A DNA stretch of 64,000 nt from S015-6 sp964384945 (GTDB taxonomy: Bacteria; Desulfobacterota; DSWW01). How positions within the stretch are numbered: position 1 is the first letter of the stretch; the number at the start of each line of letters is the position of its first letter. Below, one piece after another: positions 8,795 to 17,051 of this stretch. The notes beneath the pieces were generated by a model. The model did no database searches, was not told where the DNA came from, and saw only the letters and a list, made by a program, of their open reading frames with translations. The position numbers and the translations under genes were made by a program. The stretch is taken from the NCBI GenBank assembly GCA_964384945.1, contig CAYLMK010000017.1, positions 1-64,000 on the forward strand, given 5' to 3'.

Positions 8795-10051
8795 ATGTTG
8801 ATTCGGCACGCACAAAGGCTCTGGCCTTCGCCGCTTTACGCGGATTTCCCCCGAAGCGAGTACGACGGTCGTGTGTCGAGGGCCCGGACATACATGGAGG
8901 AAGCGAAGATCGATGTGCTGGTCCTCTGGGATCACATCAACATACGCTATTTCACCGGATATCAATCCCTGCACTGGAGCACGAGAAGCCTGCAGCCGGC
9001 CGTGTTCCTTCTGCCCCTGGACCAGGACCCTGTCATCGTCGTTCCTGATTTCTTCGCAGGAGTGGTGGAGGGATACACCTACCTGACGGATATACGTCTC
9101 CAGTTGAAGCCTCACGTAACGGATTCCATTCGAAGCCTTCCCGCCGAGATCGCAGGTCTCGTGAAAGAGCTCGGATACGGCCGCGGCCGGGTCGGGCTGG
9201 AAAGCGGTTACTGGGGCACCATGTGGATTCCTCGTCCCGTTAACGACATCGACCTCTTCCGAAGCGAACTCCGGGATGCCCTTCTCGTGGACGCGTGCGA
9301 CCTGATCTGGAAGTGCCGCATGATCAAGTCCCCCTGCGAGGTGGAAATGATCAAGAAGGCCTCGCAGGCCGTGGTGCGTGCCTATGGGGACCTTGTGGCG
9401 AATTTCCGCCTGGGCATGTCGGAGCGCGATGTGGCGAGAATGTTTCGGAATGCCATTCTGCAGTATACCGAGGACTGCGAGCCTCCCATCGCGACCTCCT
9501 CGGGCAGAAGAATCGTGATGCCGGATACCCCCTCCTATTATGACGAGGTATCCATAAAGGTCGGCGACCGCATCGCCTTCGAACCTCTGCCCACCTACAA
9601 AGGCTACCGGGGCAGTTGCGGCCGCGTGTTCCATGTCGGTCCGATTCCGGACGAAGCCTTGAAGATGTCGGAGGCCGTGGACCGCGTCCAGGCCTCGGTC
9701 ATGGCAGCCATCAAGCCCGGAATCCAATCCGGTTCCCTGGTCGAGATGATTACGGAGGAGTGCAGGGAGGCCGGCATCGCCATGACGGGTGAATCGGACG
9801 ACCAGATCGGACACGGCATGGGCCTGGATTTGCACGAGCCGCCCATGATCGCCCGGGGCGAGAAAGCGGTTTTGGAGGAGGGAATGGTGCTGGCCGTCGA
9901 AATCTGGCAGGTGGATTGGAGCGGCGTGAGCGTGGTGCAGGGGAAGCTTGTCCCGGAGGTGTACGGAAACGAGGACCTCGTGGTGGTTACGAAGACCGGT
10001 TGTGATCCCCTGCCGTCATTCCGCAAAGAGATCCGGGCGCTGTGCGGTTAA
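8795..10051 (+). CDS. M24-family 'pita-bread' protein with incomplete metal site
   Basis: A 418-residue protein with the two-domain layout of creatinase/aminopeptidase P: N-terminal domain 1-165, pita-bread domain 175-410. Of the five classical metal ligands, the His (GHGMGLDLHEP) and two Glu (VLAVEIW and YGNEDLVV) are present. The two Asp positions read Glu (AFEPLP) and Cys (SCGRVF). Relatives without complete metal sites, such as creatinase, hydrolyse C-N bonds without metal. It may therefore be a non-peptidase hydrolase or lyase. AAAGGAGG precedes the ATG. It is flanked by the GPH permease and an FAD enzyme. Confidence 0.8.
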   Translation: MLIRHAQRLWPSPLYADFPRSEYDGRVSRARTYMEEAKIDVLVLWDHINIRYFTGYQSLHWSTRSLQPAVFLLPLDQDPVIVVPDFFAGVVEGYTYLTDIRLQLKPHVTDSIRSLPAEIAGLVKELGYGRGRVGLESGYWGTMWIPRPVNDIDLFRSELRDALLVDACDLIWKCRMIKSPCEVEMIKKASQAVVRAYGDLVANFRLGMSERDVARMFRNAILQYTEDCEPPIATSSGRRIVMPDTPSYYDEVSIKVGDRIAFEPLPTYKGYRGSCGRVFHVGPIPDEALKMSEAVDRVQASVMAAIKPGIQSGSLVEMITEECREAGIAMTGESDDQIGHGMGLDLHEPPMIARGEKAVLEEGMVLAVEIWQVDWSGVSVVQGKLVPEVYGNEDLVVVTKTGCDPLPSFRKEIRALCG

Positions 10052-10102
10052 GCGTGGTGAGCGAGGGCTGGCGCCGGGGGTTTTTCGCCAAGGGGGGCAG
10101 GG

Positions 10103-11431
10103 ATGGACGCGAAAAAGGTCGTGGTGATCGGGGCCGGCATCGGGGGGCTTTCGGCCGCCTACTGGCTGCGCCGATGCGGATACGAGGTGGAGATTCTCGA
10201 AGCGTCCGACCGGCCGGCCGGACGCATGGTCACGCTGGTGCACAAGGGTGACCGCGTCGACGTGGGGGCCCAGTTCTTCCATACGAGCTCCCGCTACGGC
10301 TTTGAATTGATACGAGCCGTCAACCTGGAGAACACGAAAAGAAAGATCAGCGGCAAGAAGGTGCAGTTCGCCCTTCGCGACGGTTCTCTGTACCTGTACG
10401 ACCACCGGATGCCCTATCTCAAGATGCTGGGCTGGAGAGGAAACGCGAAGCTCGCCTGGTTCATTCTCCGGTACGTTTTTCTCGGCCGCCGCTTCCCGGT
10501 CTATCATACCTTACGGGATATCCCGGAGTACGACAATGTTCGCATGATGGAAATATGGGGAGCGCCTGCGGATCAGCCGCTCCGGGACTTCATCCTCACA
10601 ACGATCGGTGCATCCGAGAGCGGAGCGGCACTGGACCAAATGAGCCTTTACGATTTCGTCCGCTCGCTGCGCATCACGATGTTCAGCAGCTTCGTCGGCC
10701 TTACGGGGGGAATCGCTTCCCTGGCCGAAGAACTGGCCAGGAGACTCCCGGTGCGGTTTGAGGCCCCCGTCAGGCGGGTGGTCGTGGAGAAAGGACGGGT
10801 CGTGGGGGCGGAGCTGGAAGGAAGCGGTTCGGTCCGGAAGGCAAATCATGTCGTTGTGGCCGTCACGCCCCCGGCGGCTGCCTCCCTGCTGACGGATGAA
10901 CTGGCGGAACAGCGGAGGTTCTTCCAATCCATCCCCGTGACCCCGCAGGTGATGCCGGTCTTCTTCCTGAACCGCCGGTTGCCCGCAGATGTGTGGAGCT
11001 ATTTCACCGATCCCGGCCTGCAAAGGCCCTTTCTTTTTGCGGTGGACGAACACAACAAGATTCCTGAAATGAGCCCGCGCGGGAACGCAATCCTGACCCT
11101 GTGGCCCGGAGAACAGATGCCCCCCGAATGGGTGTGCAAGCCGGACGAGGACATCCTCCGGGAGGCCCGGAAGGATCTCGAGGTCATGCTGCCCGGCGTC
11201 TCGTCCTCGGTCGAGGAAGGGTTGGTGGTCCGGCATCCGTACGTGATGGCGGCCTGCTCCGTCGGGTCCATCGGCCGCATCATCGACTTCCGCAGACGGG
11301 CCGAACGGCTCAAGGGGATCTCCTTCGTCGGGGACGTCTTCGGCATCGGCATGGAGGGCGCGATGGCGAGCGCCGCAGAGGCTGTCCGGCGGATCTGTGG
11401 GAATGGGGCGGCGGTCGGTCCGCTGGCGTAA
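10103..11431 (+). CDS. FAD-dependent amine-oxidase/phytoene-desaturase-like oxidoreductase
   Basis: A 442-residue flavoprotein. The N-terminal dinucleotide fold has GAGIGGLSAAYWLRR (residues 9-23), an Asp/Glu-bearing second strand (EILEAS) and the GR-M motif, as in monoamine oxidase, protoporphyrinogen oxidase and phytoene desaturase relatives. The C-terminal FAD motif reads FVGDVFGIGMEGAMASA. The substrate cannot be deduced. The gene lies about 50 bases after the M24-fold gene, with an AAGGGGGG ribosome site, and probably belongs to the same transcript. Confidence 0.8.
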   Translation: MDAKKVVVIGAGIGGLSAAYWLRRCGYEVEILEASDRPAGRMVTLVHKGDRVDVGAQFFHTSSRYGFELIRAVNLENTKRKISGKKVQFALRDGSLYLYDHRMPYLKMLGWRGNAKLAWFILRYVFLGRRFPVYHTLRDIPEYDNVRMMEIWGAPADQPLRDFILTTIGASESGAALDQMSLYDFVRSLRITMFSSFVGLTGGIASLAEELARRLPVRFEAPVRRVVVEKGRVVGAELEGSGSVRKANHVVVAVTPPAAASLLTDELAEQRRFFQSIPVTPQVMPVFFLNRRLPADVWSYFTDPGLQRPFLFAVDEHNKIPEMSPRGNAILTLWPGEQMPPEWVCKPDEDILREARKDLEVMLPGVSSSVEEGLVVRHPYVMAACSVGSIGRIIDFRRRAERLKGISFVGDVFGIGMEGAMASAAEAVRRICGNGAAVGPLA

Positions 11432-11447
11432 CCGAAGGGGTTGAAAG

Positions 11448-11837
11448 ATGGCCGTTCGCATCGTTCGGTTGGGTACCCCTCGCGTACCGGGCGAGGGGCT
11501 CCGTCTGGGCACCGTTCGAAGGCCGCCTCGCGGCGTGAGGAAGAGCCAATACGGTTCTCTCGATTATTTTGATGTTTGGTTTCCCAATCTGGCCCCGAGC
11601 GCGGAGCTGGTCGCATGGGCCAAGCTGGAACCCTTCACCGAGAGGCGGTGGAGGACCTATGCGAAGCGGTATCGCACCGAAATGGGCAAGCCGGAAAACG
11701 CGCGGCTGCTTGATGTGCTGGCCGCCCTTTCGCATCAAACCGACTTTTCCGTAGGTTGTTATTGCGAGAACGAGGACCGCTGTCACCGGTCGCTGCTTCG
11801 CGATCTGCTCGGGGAGCACGGCGCGAAGCTTCTCTAG
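11448..11837 (+). CDS. DUF488 family protein (YeaO-like)
   Basis: A 129-residue protein of the DUF488 family. Landmarks are the early RLGTPR segment, WFPNLAPS, and the C-terminal CYCENEDRCHRSLL motif with two Cys and a His. Family function is unknown. It starts 16 bases after the FAD oxidoreductase, so it is probably co-transcribed, but the link with the pathway is unclear. Confidence 0.85.
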   Translation: MAVRIVRLGTPRVPGEGLRLGTVRRPPRGVRKSQYGSLDYFDVWFPNLAPSAELVAWAKLEPFTERRWRTYAKRYRTEMGKPENARLLDVLAALSHQTDFSVGCYCENEDRCHRSLLRDLLGEHGAKLL

Positions 11838-11864
11838 GAACCATCGGCATGGAGGATGGAAAGA

Positions 11865-12989
11865 ATGGAAGGGAAAGAGAACCGTCTGCAAGCTCCGGGA
11901 TTCGATATAGAACCGATCTATGTCGAACTCGCGGGGCGGATTGTGGATGCGGACAAGGTTCGCGCGCCGCAGATTCTGAAGAGGATGTTTTCTGTGGAGC
12001 AAGCCGAAATCATACGCCTGATGCCGGCCACCGCGGAGCAGGTCGCCGAGACGCTGCGCCGGGACAGGGAAGAGGTGGAGAGGAGCATCCGAGAGCTCGT
12101 ACGAAGAGGCGCCCTGCTCGTATCGGGCAAGGGGGAATGGAAGCTCCCTTCCAGCATGGTTCATATTCAGGATTATGGATGCGCCAATCCGGAATTCGAC
12201 GGCGAGCGCGGAGAAGAATTCTTTGAACTGTTCAAGGCCTTGCGGACGGAGAAATCGTACCTCGAAATGATCGCTCTCTACCTGGCCGAGGAGGGGAAGG
12301 AGTCGCGCAGGGTCAGGGTTCTGCCGAGATGGAAAGCGGTCAAGAACATACCGGGCGCGATGCCGTGTGAAGATCTTCGCGAGATTCTCAAGGCCTATGA
12401 CGGAAGGCTCAGCACAAGTCGCTGCGGCTGCAGACTGATGGTCAATGACAGACATTGTGCCGTGCATGAAGGCACCCGCCCCGAGGAGGGGCATTGCATT
12501 CACTTCGACAAGGCGGCCGACTATTACGTTCAAGTGCTTGGCGTGGGCAGATATCAGGGATGGCAAGAGGTGTTCGAGAACATGGAGATCCTGGAGAAGT
12601 CCCCGATCTATCACACGGTGGACAACAACCGGGACGTCAAGTTCATCTGCAACTGCTGTTCGTGTTGTTGCGACATCAACTGGCCGGCAACCAGGACAGG
12701 AAGCTTTGCCGTCAAGGACATTATTTCCCCGAGCCGGTTTCTGTGCGTCGTCAGCAGGGAGAAATGTTCGGGATGCGGGATTTGCGTCACGAAATGTCCG
12801 TTCTTCGCCATGGAGATGAACGGGCATGAGAAAAGGGTCGCTGTCGATGCCGAAAAGTGCATGGGGTGCGGCGCCTGTGTCGTGAATTGTCCGGATCAGG
12901 CCTTGAAGTTGAAGCTGGTTCGGCCTCCGGAGCACATCCCGGAGATGGGAAGACCCTTTGTGGACGTGAGTTTCGAGCCGGGCGGGTGA
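11865..12989 (+). CDS. 4Fe-4S dicluster protein with N-terminal winged-helix-like segment
   Basis: A 374-residue cytoplasmic Fe-S protein. Residues 35-105 look like a winged helix (AEQVAETLRRDREEVERSI). A Cys-rich centre follows (RCGCR, then H and C, then CNCCSCCC). The C-terminus has two ferredoxin motifs, CSGCGICVTKC and CMGCGACVVNC. Such proteins occur with anaerobic redox enzymes in sulfate reducers and probably carry electrons. GGAGG nine bases upstream favours ATG 11865 over ATG 11856. It is followed by a CooC-like ATPase, so a role in metal-cluster handling is possible. Confidence 0.8.
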   Translation: MEGKENRLQAPGFDIEPIYVELAGRIVDADKVRAPQILKRMFSVEQAEIIRLMPATAEQVAETLRRDREEVERSIRELVRRGALLVSGKGEWKLPSSMVHIQDYGCANPEFDGERGEEFFELFKALRTEKSYLEMIALYLAEEGKESRRVRVLPRWKAVKNIPGAMPCEDLREILKAYDGRLSTSRCGCRLMVNDRHCAVHEGTRPEEGHCIHFDKAADYYVQVLGVGRYQGWQEVFENMEILEKSPIYHTVDNNRDVKFICNCCSCCCDINWPATRTGSFAVKDIISPSRFLCVVSREKCSGCGICVTKCPFFAMEMNGHEKRVAVDAEKCMGCGACVVNCPDQALKLKLVRPPEHIPEMGRPFVDVSFEPGG

Positions 12990-13029
12990 GCCGCAGCGTA
13001 ACCGTCTGCTGCGAGCCGCACCTTGCGCG

Positions 13030-13989
13030 ATGGGTGGAAAGAGAATGCCGCTGTTTCATTGCCCGGTGGGCGCGGTTTTCTACGAAGGAGACGGCTGCAT
13101 CCGTTGCGGGTTGTGCGTGGCAACGACGAAGGAGCAAGCGGTCGAGGCTTCCAGGAGAATCCGGGAATTCCTCAGGGCCCAGGCCAGGACGCGGCAACAG
13201 AGGTACGTCATCAAGAAGATAGCCGTATGCGGCAAGGGGGGGGCCGGAAAGAGCACAATCGTTGCTCTGCTGGCAAACGCTTTGAAGGAGTGTGGTTACT
13301 CCGTATTCGTCCTGGACACGGATGAGTCGAATCCGGGGCTCTTCCGAATGCTCGGTTTGGACAAGGAGCCAAGGCCTCTTCTGGACCTCTTGCGCCGTTT
13401 TTCGTCGGGTGGGGCCGAACCGGACCCCGAATGGCTGGCAAGAGACAAGATTTCTCTTGAGGACATTCCTTCCGAATTCCTTTTGCAGAGCAATGGCCTT
13501 GGATTCATGATGGTGGGGAAAATCGAGGACCCGTTCCAGGGTTGCGCCTGTTCGATGGCGGACGTAACCCGGGACCTCATGCTCAAACTGGCTCTGAAAG
13601 ACAAGGAGGTCGTTCTGGCGGACCATGAGGCCGGGGTTGAGAGCTTCGGCAGGGGCGTGGAGAGAGGGGTCGATACGGTACTCAGTGTCGTCGAACCCTC
13701 CTTCGAGTCCCTCGCCCTGGCCGAAAAAATCCGTTACATGGCCGAGGGCATCGGCATTGCCAGAATCCGTGTCATCCTCAACAAGATACCTTCGGAGGAT
13801 GTCGAGGAAAGAATCATCGAATCGCTTTCAAAGAAAGAGATGAAGTGGCTTGGCGCCATTTACGTGGATCCCCGGATCATCGAGGCGAGTTTTCTGGGCC
13901 AGGCGATCGGCAAGTCAAGGGCCATGGAGCGGATGAGGACGATCGCGCGTCTGATGCTGGATGAGGCCGAGATGAAATACGACCCGTAA
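13030..13989 (+). CDS. CooC/MinD-like P-loop ATPase with N-terminal cysteine motif
   Basis: A 319-residue deviant Walker ATPase. The P-loop is GKGGAGKST (68-76), with the signature Lys of the MinD/CooC group and switch residues in LDTDESN. The CxC pair C172-A-C174 matches the metal-binding motif of CooC, which inserts nickel into CO dehydrogenase. A 60-residue N-terminal extension carries C11 and CIRCGLC (C23, C26, C29), able to bind metal or Fe-S. No CO dehydrogenase gene is in the window, so the client is unknown. The start may be ATG 13030 or ATG 13045; ribosome sites are weak. Confidence 0.8.
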   Translation: MGGKRMPLFHCPVGAVFYEGDGCIRCGLCVATTKEQAVEASRRIREFLRAQARTRQQRYVIKKIAVCGKGGAGKSTIVALLANALKECGYSVFVLDTDESNPGLFRMLGLDKEPRPLLDLLRRFSSGGAEPDPEWLARDKISLEDIPSEFLLQSNGLGFMMVGKIEDPFQGCACSMADVTRDLMLKLALKDKEVVLADHEAGVESFGRGVERGVDTVLSVVEPSFESLALAEKIRYMAEGIGIARIRVILNKIPSEDVEERIIESLSKKEMKWLGAIYVDPRIIEASFLGQAIGKSRAMERMRTIARLMLDEAEMKYDP

Positions 13990-14018
13990 GAAATACCTGA
14001 CGGAGGAGCGAATTCCAT

Positions 14019-14309
14019 TTGGATTACCAGCTCACCCATAGTTGCAATGCGGGCGGACCCTGCACCTGTTCTACGGGCGAATCCTGTATGACCGACGCAG
14101 ACTGTCCGGCCGGAGGCTGCGGCGGCCCCGACTGCTGCCCGGGGGCTTCGGGCGACTGCAGACCCTGGCGACGAACCTGGCCGCCCTGTACAAGGCCCTC
14201 GGGGGCGGATGGTCCGACCCCGAGGCGCCCCGCCGGGATGCCGACGCCCGGCGGACTCGAACGGCCGCGGCGGGTTCGAGAGATTGACGGCGCGTCCGGC
14301 CTGGGGTAG
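14019..14309 (+). CDS. small cysteine-rich ORF, possibly a chimera
   Basis: The reading frame opens with TTG after a good GGAGG site (14002-14006). Its first ~47 residues contain thirteen Cys (for example GGPCTCSTGESC and CGGPDCC), a composition seen in small metal-binding proteins. After about 14150 the frame becomes Arg/Pro-rich and looks non-coding, while another frame reads an efflux-protein tail. The real product may be only the first 45-50 residues joined to a remnant. Confidence 0.35.
   Translation: MDYQLTHSCNAGGPCTCSTGESCMTDADCPAGGCGGPDCCPGASGDCRPWRRTWPPCTRPSGADGPTPRRPAGMPTPGGLERPRRVREIDGASGLG
14150..14287 (+). pseudogene. remnant of an RND efflux outer-membrane factor (NodT/TolC type) C-terminus
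   Basis: In the second plus-strand frame this stretch reads LATNLAALYKALGGGWSDP, the characteristic end of NodT-family efflux lipoproteins, and then a stop at 14285-14287. Nothing upstream in that frame resembles the family, so only the last ~20-40 codons survive. It overlaps the end of the cysteine-rich ORF in another frame. Confidence 0.5.
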
Positions 14310-14331
14310 AAGAGGACCAGGAGGGAAACAG

Positions 14332-14796
14332 GTGAGGCTCGTGTCGACGATCCAAGAACCGCGGGTGCTGCTCCCTGAGGAGGTGGACCGTCTTGCCGAT
14401 GCACTGGCGGAGCGTTGCCGGTCGTTGCCGGTCGTCCTGCTCTACCTCCACGGCGCTCACGCAAAAGGGACGCAGAGCGCCCTGAGCGATCTGGACCTGG
14501 CCGCGCTCCTGGATCTCCATGCGGGCCGGGACCGGCGCACGAGGATCCGGGTTGCCTCGGAGCTGGAACAGGTGTGCGGGCGTGACGACGTGGATTTGGT
14601 AGTCCTCAACACGGCCGGTCCGATCATCGCCGACCGCGTGGTTCGCCACGGCCGGCTCGTGTATGCGGCGAGCGAACGAGAGAGGATCGCCTTCGAGGCG
14701 GCAGCCGTCAAGAAGGCGCTGGACTTCCGCTTTTTCTCCAGGGTCTATGACGATGCTCTTTTCAGACAGATCCGGGAGGGACGCTTCCTTGATTGA
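14332..14796 (+). CDS. mntA: MntA-like nucleotidyltransferase antitoxin
   Basis: A 154-residue minimal nucleotidyltransferase. The family motif GSX10DXD appears as G41-A42-X10-D53-L-D55, with Ser replaced by Ala, and the third acidic residue is D88 (DDVDLVVL). In type VII systems MntA adds AMP to the HEPN toxin HepT and silences it. The GTG start is supported by AGGAGGG ten to twelve bases upstream. Its end overlaps the HEPN gene by eight bases, the usual coupled layout. Confidence 0.8.
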   Translation: MRLVSTIQEPRVLLPEEVDRLADALAERCRSLPVVLLYLHGAHAKGTQSALSDLDLAALLDLHAGRDRRTRIRVASELEQVCGRDDVDLVVLNTAGPIIADRVVRHGRLVYAASERERIAFEAAAVKKALDFRFFSRVYDDALFRQIREGRFLD

Positions 14797-15211
14797 CCGG
14801 GAAATCGTGGCCACGCGCCTGAGCAAGCTTCGCCAGGCCCTCCGCAAGCTGAAGGTCCTTGCTGCCGAGCCCCGGGAGAACTACCTGGCCTCGGAGACGG
14901 ATCAGGCGCTGGCCGAGCATTTCCTGCGGCTTGCCCTGGAGGCTATGCTGGACACCGGGAACCACATCGTGGCGGCCAGGGGCCTTCGAAAACCGCTCCA
15001 ACTCCGTGAGATTCCGCTCATTCTCGCAGAAAACCGGCTCATTCCATCCGTGCTGGGCGACAGACTCGCCCGCGCCGCCGGGCTGCGGAACAGGCTCGTG
15101 CACGGCTACACGGATATCGACCACCGGATCCTGTTCAGCCTGCTTCGGGAAAACCTCGCCGACCTGGAGGCGTTCGCCGCGGCCGCGGCCGAGCTGACCG
15201 AGGGTGGGTAA
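14789..15211 (+). CDS. hepT: HepT-like HEPN toxin
   Basis: A 140-residue helical HEPN protein (DUF86/HepT group). The RNase signature RX4HXY is complete: R100, H105 and Y107 in RNRLVHGYTDID. The Tyr is the residue that MntA modifies in characterised pairs. TTG 14789 is chosen because GGAGGG lies eight bases upstream and the frame then overlaps the MntA stop. In-frame ATG 14753 would lengthen it by 12 residues. Together with mntA this is a type VII toxin-antitoxin module. Confidence 0.8.
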   Translation: MIDREIVATRLSKLRQALRKLKVLAAEPRENYLASETDQALAEHFLRLALEAMLDTGNHIVAARGLRKPLQLREIPLILAENRLIPSVLGDRLARAAGLRNRLVHGYTDIDHRILFSLLRENLADLEAFAAAAAELTEGG

Positions 15212-15340
15212 GCGAGCCCGGGAGCCGAGGGTTCCGCGATCGCGGCGCAGCCCCCATGCCTTCATCCGGGTCGGCAGATCTTGAAGAACCCGGGTGCCGG
15301 GGTCCCGAGCGGAGAACCGGCGGGGACTTCTTTTGCCGCA

Positions 15341-16903
15341 CTACGCGGCAGCCCCTCTCCGGTATTTCGCCTGCATCCGGTAGAATCCCGCCACGGTGAG
15401 CACGGGAAGAACGAGGCTCGCGAGGATGACGCAGATCAGGAGATTTCCGAGTTCGTCGTACCGGCCCCGTTCGATGACGAAGATGGTGTTCACATATTTG
15501 GTCGCCAGGTTGCTGGCCGACAGGGCCAGGTTGGTGAAAGCGGCCAGCACCGCGAAGTAGGTGGCCTTCTGGCTCCGGGGCGCCTCACGGGCGATCCAGG
15601 CCAGCATCGGGATCATGGCCACCTGCCCCAGGGGGGAGTCGGCCATCGTGTCGATGATGGCGATCGTGCGGGCGCCGAAGCCGAAGGTCGCCTCGGTCCA
15701 CTCGTGGAGCCCGTAGAACATGGCGAGGTACGGCAGGGACATGATCGTGCCGTACAGAGACAGGAAGACCACGATATAGGGGACCGACCGCCGGGCCATC
15801 CAGCCCCGAAGGGCGACCATGCCGACGATGACCAGGATGGCCGAGATCTGGCGCAAGGTGCCGAAGAAGGCCTCGTCGAAACCGAGCACATCGATCTGCC
15901 ACCACCCGGCGCCCGCGCCCGGCGTGGGCATGGCCCGGAAGACGAACACGATGACGGCGATGCCCAGGATCTCTCTCCTCTTGTCCGCCTCCATCTCCCG
16001 GAGCAGCTGGAGCATCAGGAACACGATGATGCCCAGAGACCCGAACAGAATGATCTCCTCCTTGAGACCGAGCTGCGAGAGTCCGACCGCCAGGGTCACT
16101 GCGACGAAGACGGCGCTTCCGCCCAGAATGGACCAGTTCGGGGAGGGCTTCCCCTCCTGGGGCGTGAGCATCCGCTGGATTTCATCCTCCTTGAATCCCT
16201 GCCGCCGGAGCCGCTTCCTTCTCTGCCGGCTCATCATGTCTCCCAGGGTGACGCCCGCCACGGAAAGGATCGGGATGAGGAGGGAAATCTTGTACATGAG
16301 TGCGTAGGAAAAGACCTTGGCCAGCCATCCGCCGAGCCCGGCCACGAGCGCGCCTCCGCCGACGATCGCGATGCGGCCGAGGGTCTGCATGGTCACGTGC
16401 ATGCGCGGCAGGTCTTCCTGGGGGATCGGTGTTCCGTCCTCGCGAAAGGCGGGCACGGCCTCCACCGTCATGGCGTCCGCGACCACGTCCTGAAGCATGA
16501 ACCCGATCGGCGCGAGCAGGGCGGAAAGGATGTACCAGACGTCCGCGGGCAGGAGGCCGGCCATCGACTCCTTGTAGCCTGTCAGTCCCACCATGATCAG
16601 GAGGCTCGCGGCCATGAGCGCGGCCCCGAGATAGACAAAGCCCGATTTCCAGCGCCAGGCCAGGTCGACCATGTGTCCGATGGGCATCTTGAGTGCCCAG
16701 GGCATGCCGGCCCAGAAGCCCAGGCCGGCCAGAAAGGCGGCGCTCAAACCGAGCTCCTCCTTGACGAAGAAGGACTCGATGATCCCGGTGAAGCTCGAGA
16801 CGCCCGCCGCGAAATAGACCATCAGGGGGGGCAGATAGCTCACCCGAAACTCGCGGAAGATGCCCAGGAAGTCCCCCTTCAGCCATTTCCAGAATGCTCT
16901 CAT
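15341..16903 (-). CDS. BT1/folate-biopterin-transporter-like MFS permease
   Basis: A 520-residue inner-membrane protein with about 12 hydrophobic segments. The stretch GFMLQDVVADAMTVEAVP matches the conserved D-V-x-x-D-A motif of the BT1/FBT branch of MFS. A cytoplasmic loop rich in Arg/Lys (RQRRKRLRRQ) sits between halves. The solute is unknown. ATG 16903 is preferred over the longer ATG 16957 because GGAGAGG precedes it. It transcribes the same way as the histidine kinase upstream. Confidence 0.75.
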   Translation of the reverse strand: MRAFWKWLKGDFLGIFREFRVSYLPPLMVYFAAGVSSFTGIIESFFVKEELGLSAAFLAGLGFWAGMPWALKMPIGHMVDLAWRWKSGFVYLGAALMAASLLIMVGLTGYKESMAGLLPADVWYILSALLAPIGFMLQDVVADAMTVEAVPAFREDGTPIPQEDLPRMHVTMQTLGRIAIVGGGALVAGLGGWLAKVFSYALMYKISLLIPILSVAGVTLGDMMSRQRRKRLRRQGFKEDEIQRMLTPQEGKPSPNWSILGGSAVFVAVTLAVGLSQLGLKEEIILFGSLGIIVFLMLQLLREMEADKRREILGIAVIVFVFRAMPTPGAGAGWWQIDVLGFDEAFFGTLRQISAILVIVGMVALRGWMARRSVPYIVVFLSLYGTIMSLPYLAMFYGLHEWTEATFGFGARTIAIIDTMADSPLGQVAMIPMLAWIAREAPRSQKATYFAVLAAFTNLALSASNLATKYVNTIFVIERGRYDELGNLLICVILASLVLPVLTVAGFYRMQAKYRRGAAA

Positions 16904-17051
16904 GCCCGAATGCCTCTCCACGTCTGCAGCGGCCCCGCGGGAATCGCGGACGAGCAACTATCTCGTTGCGGCTTCCTGATTGTCAAGCGCAGGCGCGGCA
17001 GGTACGGCGGAAGCGGGGCGACTTGGGTGCTTGAACCGTGGGCCGGAAGAG

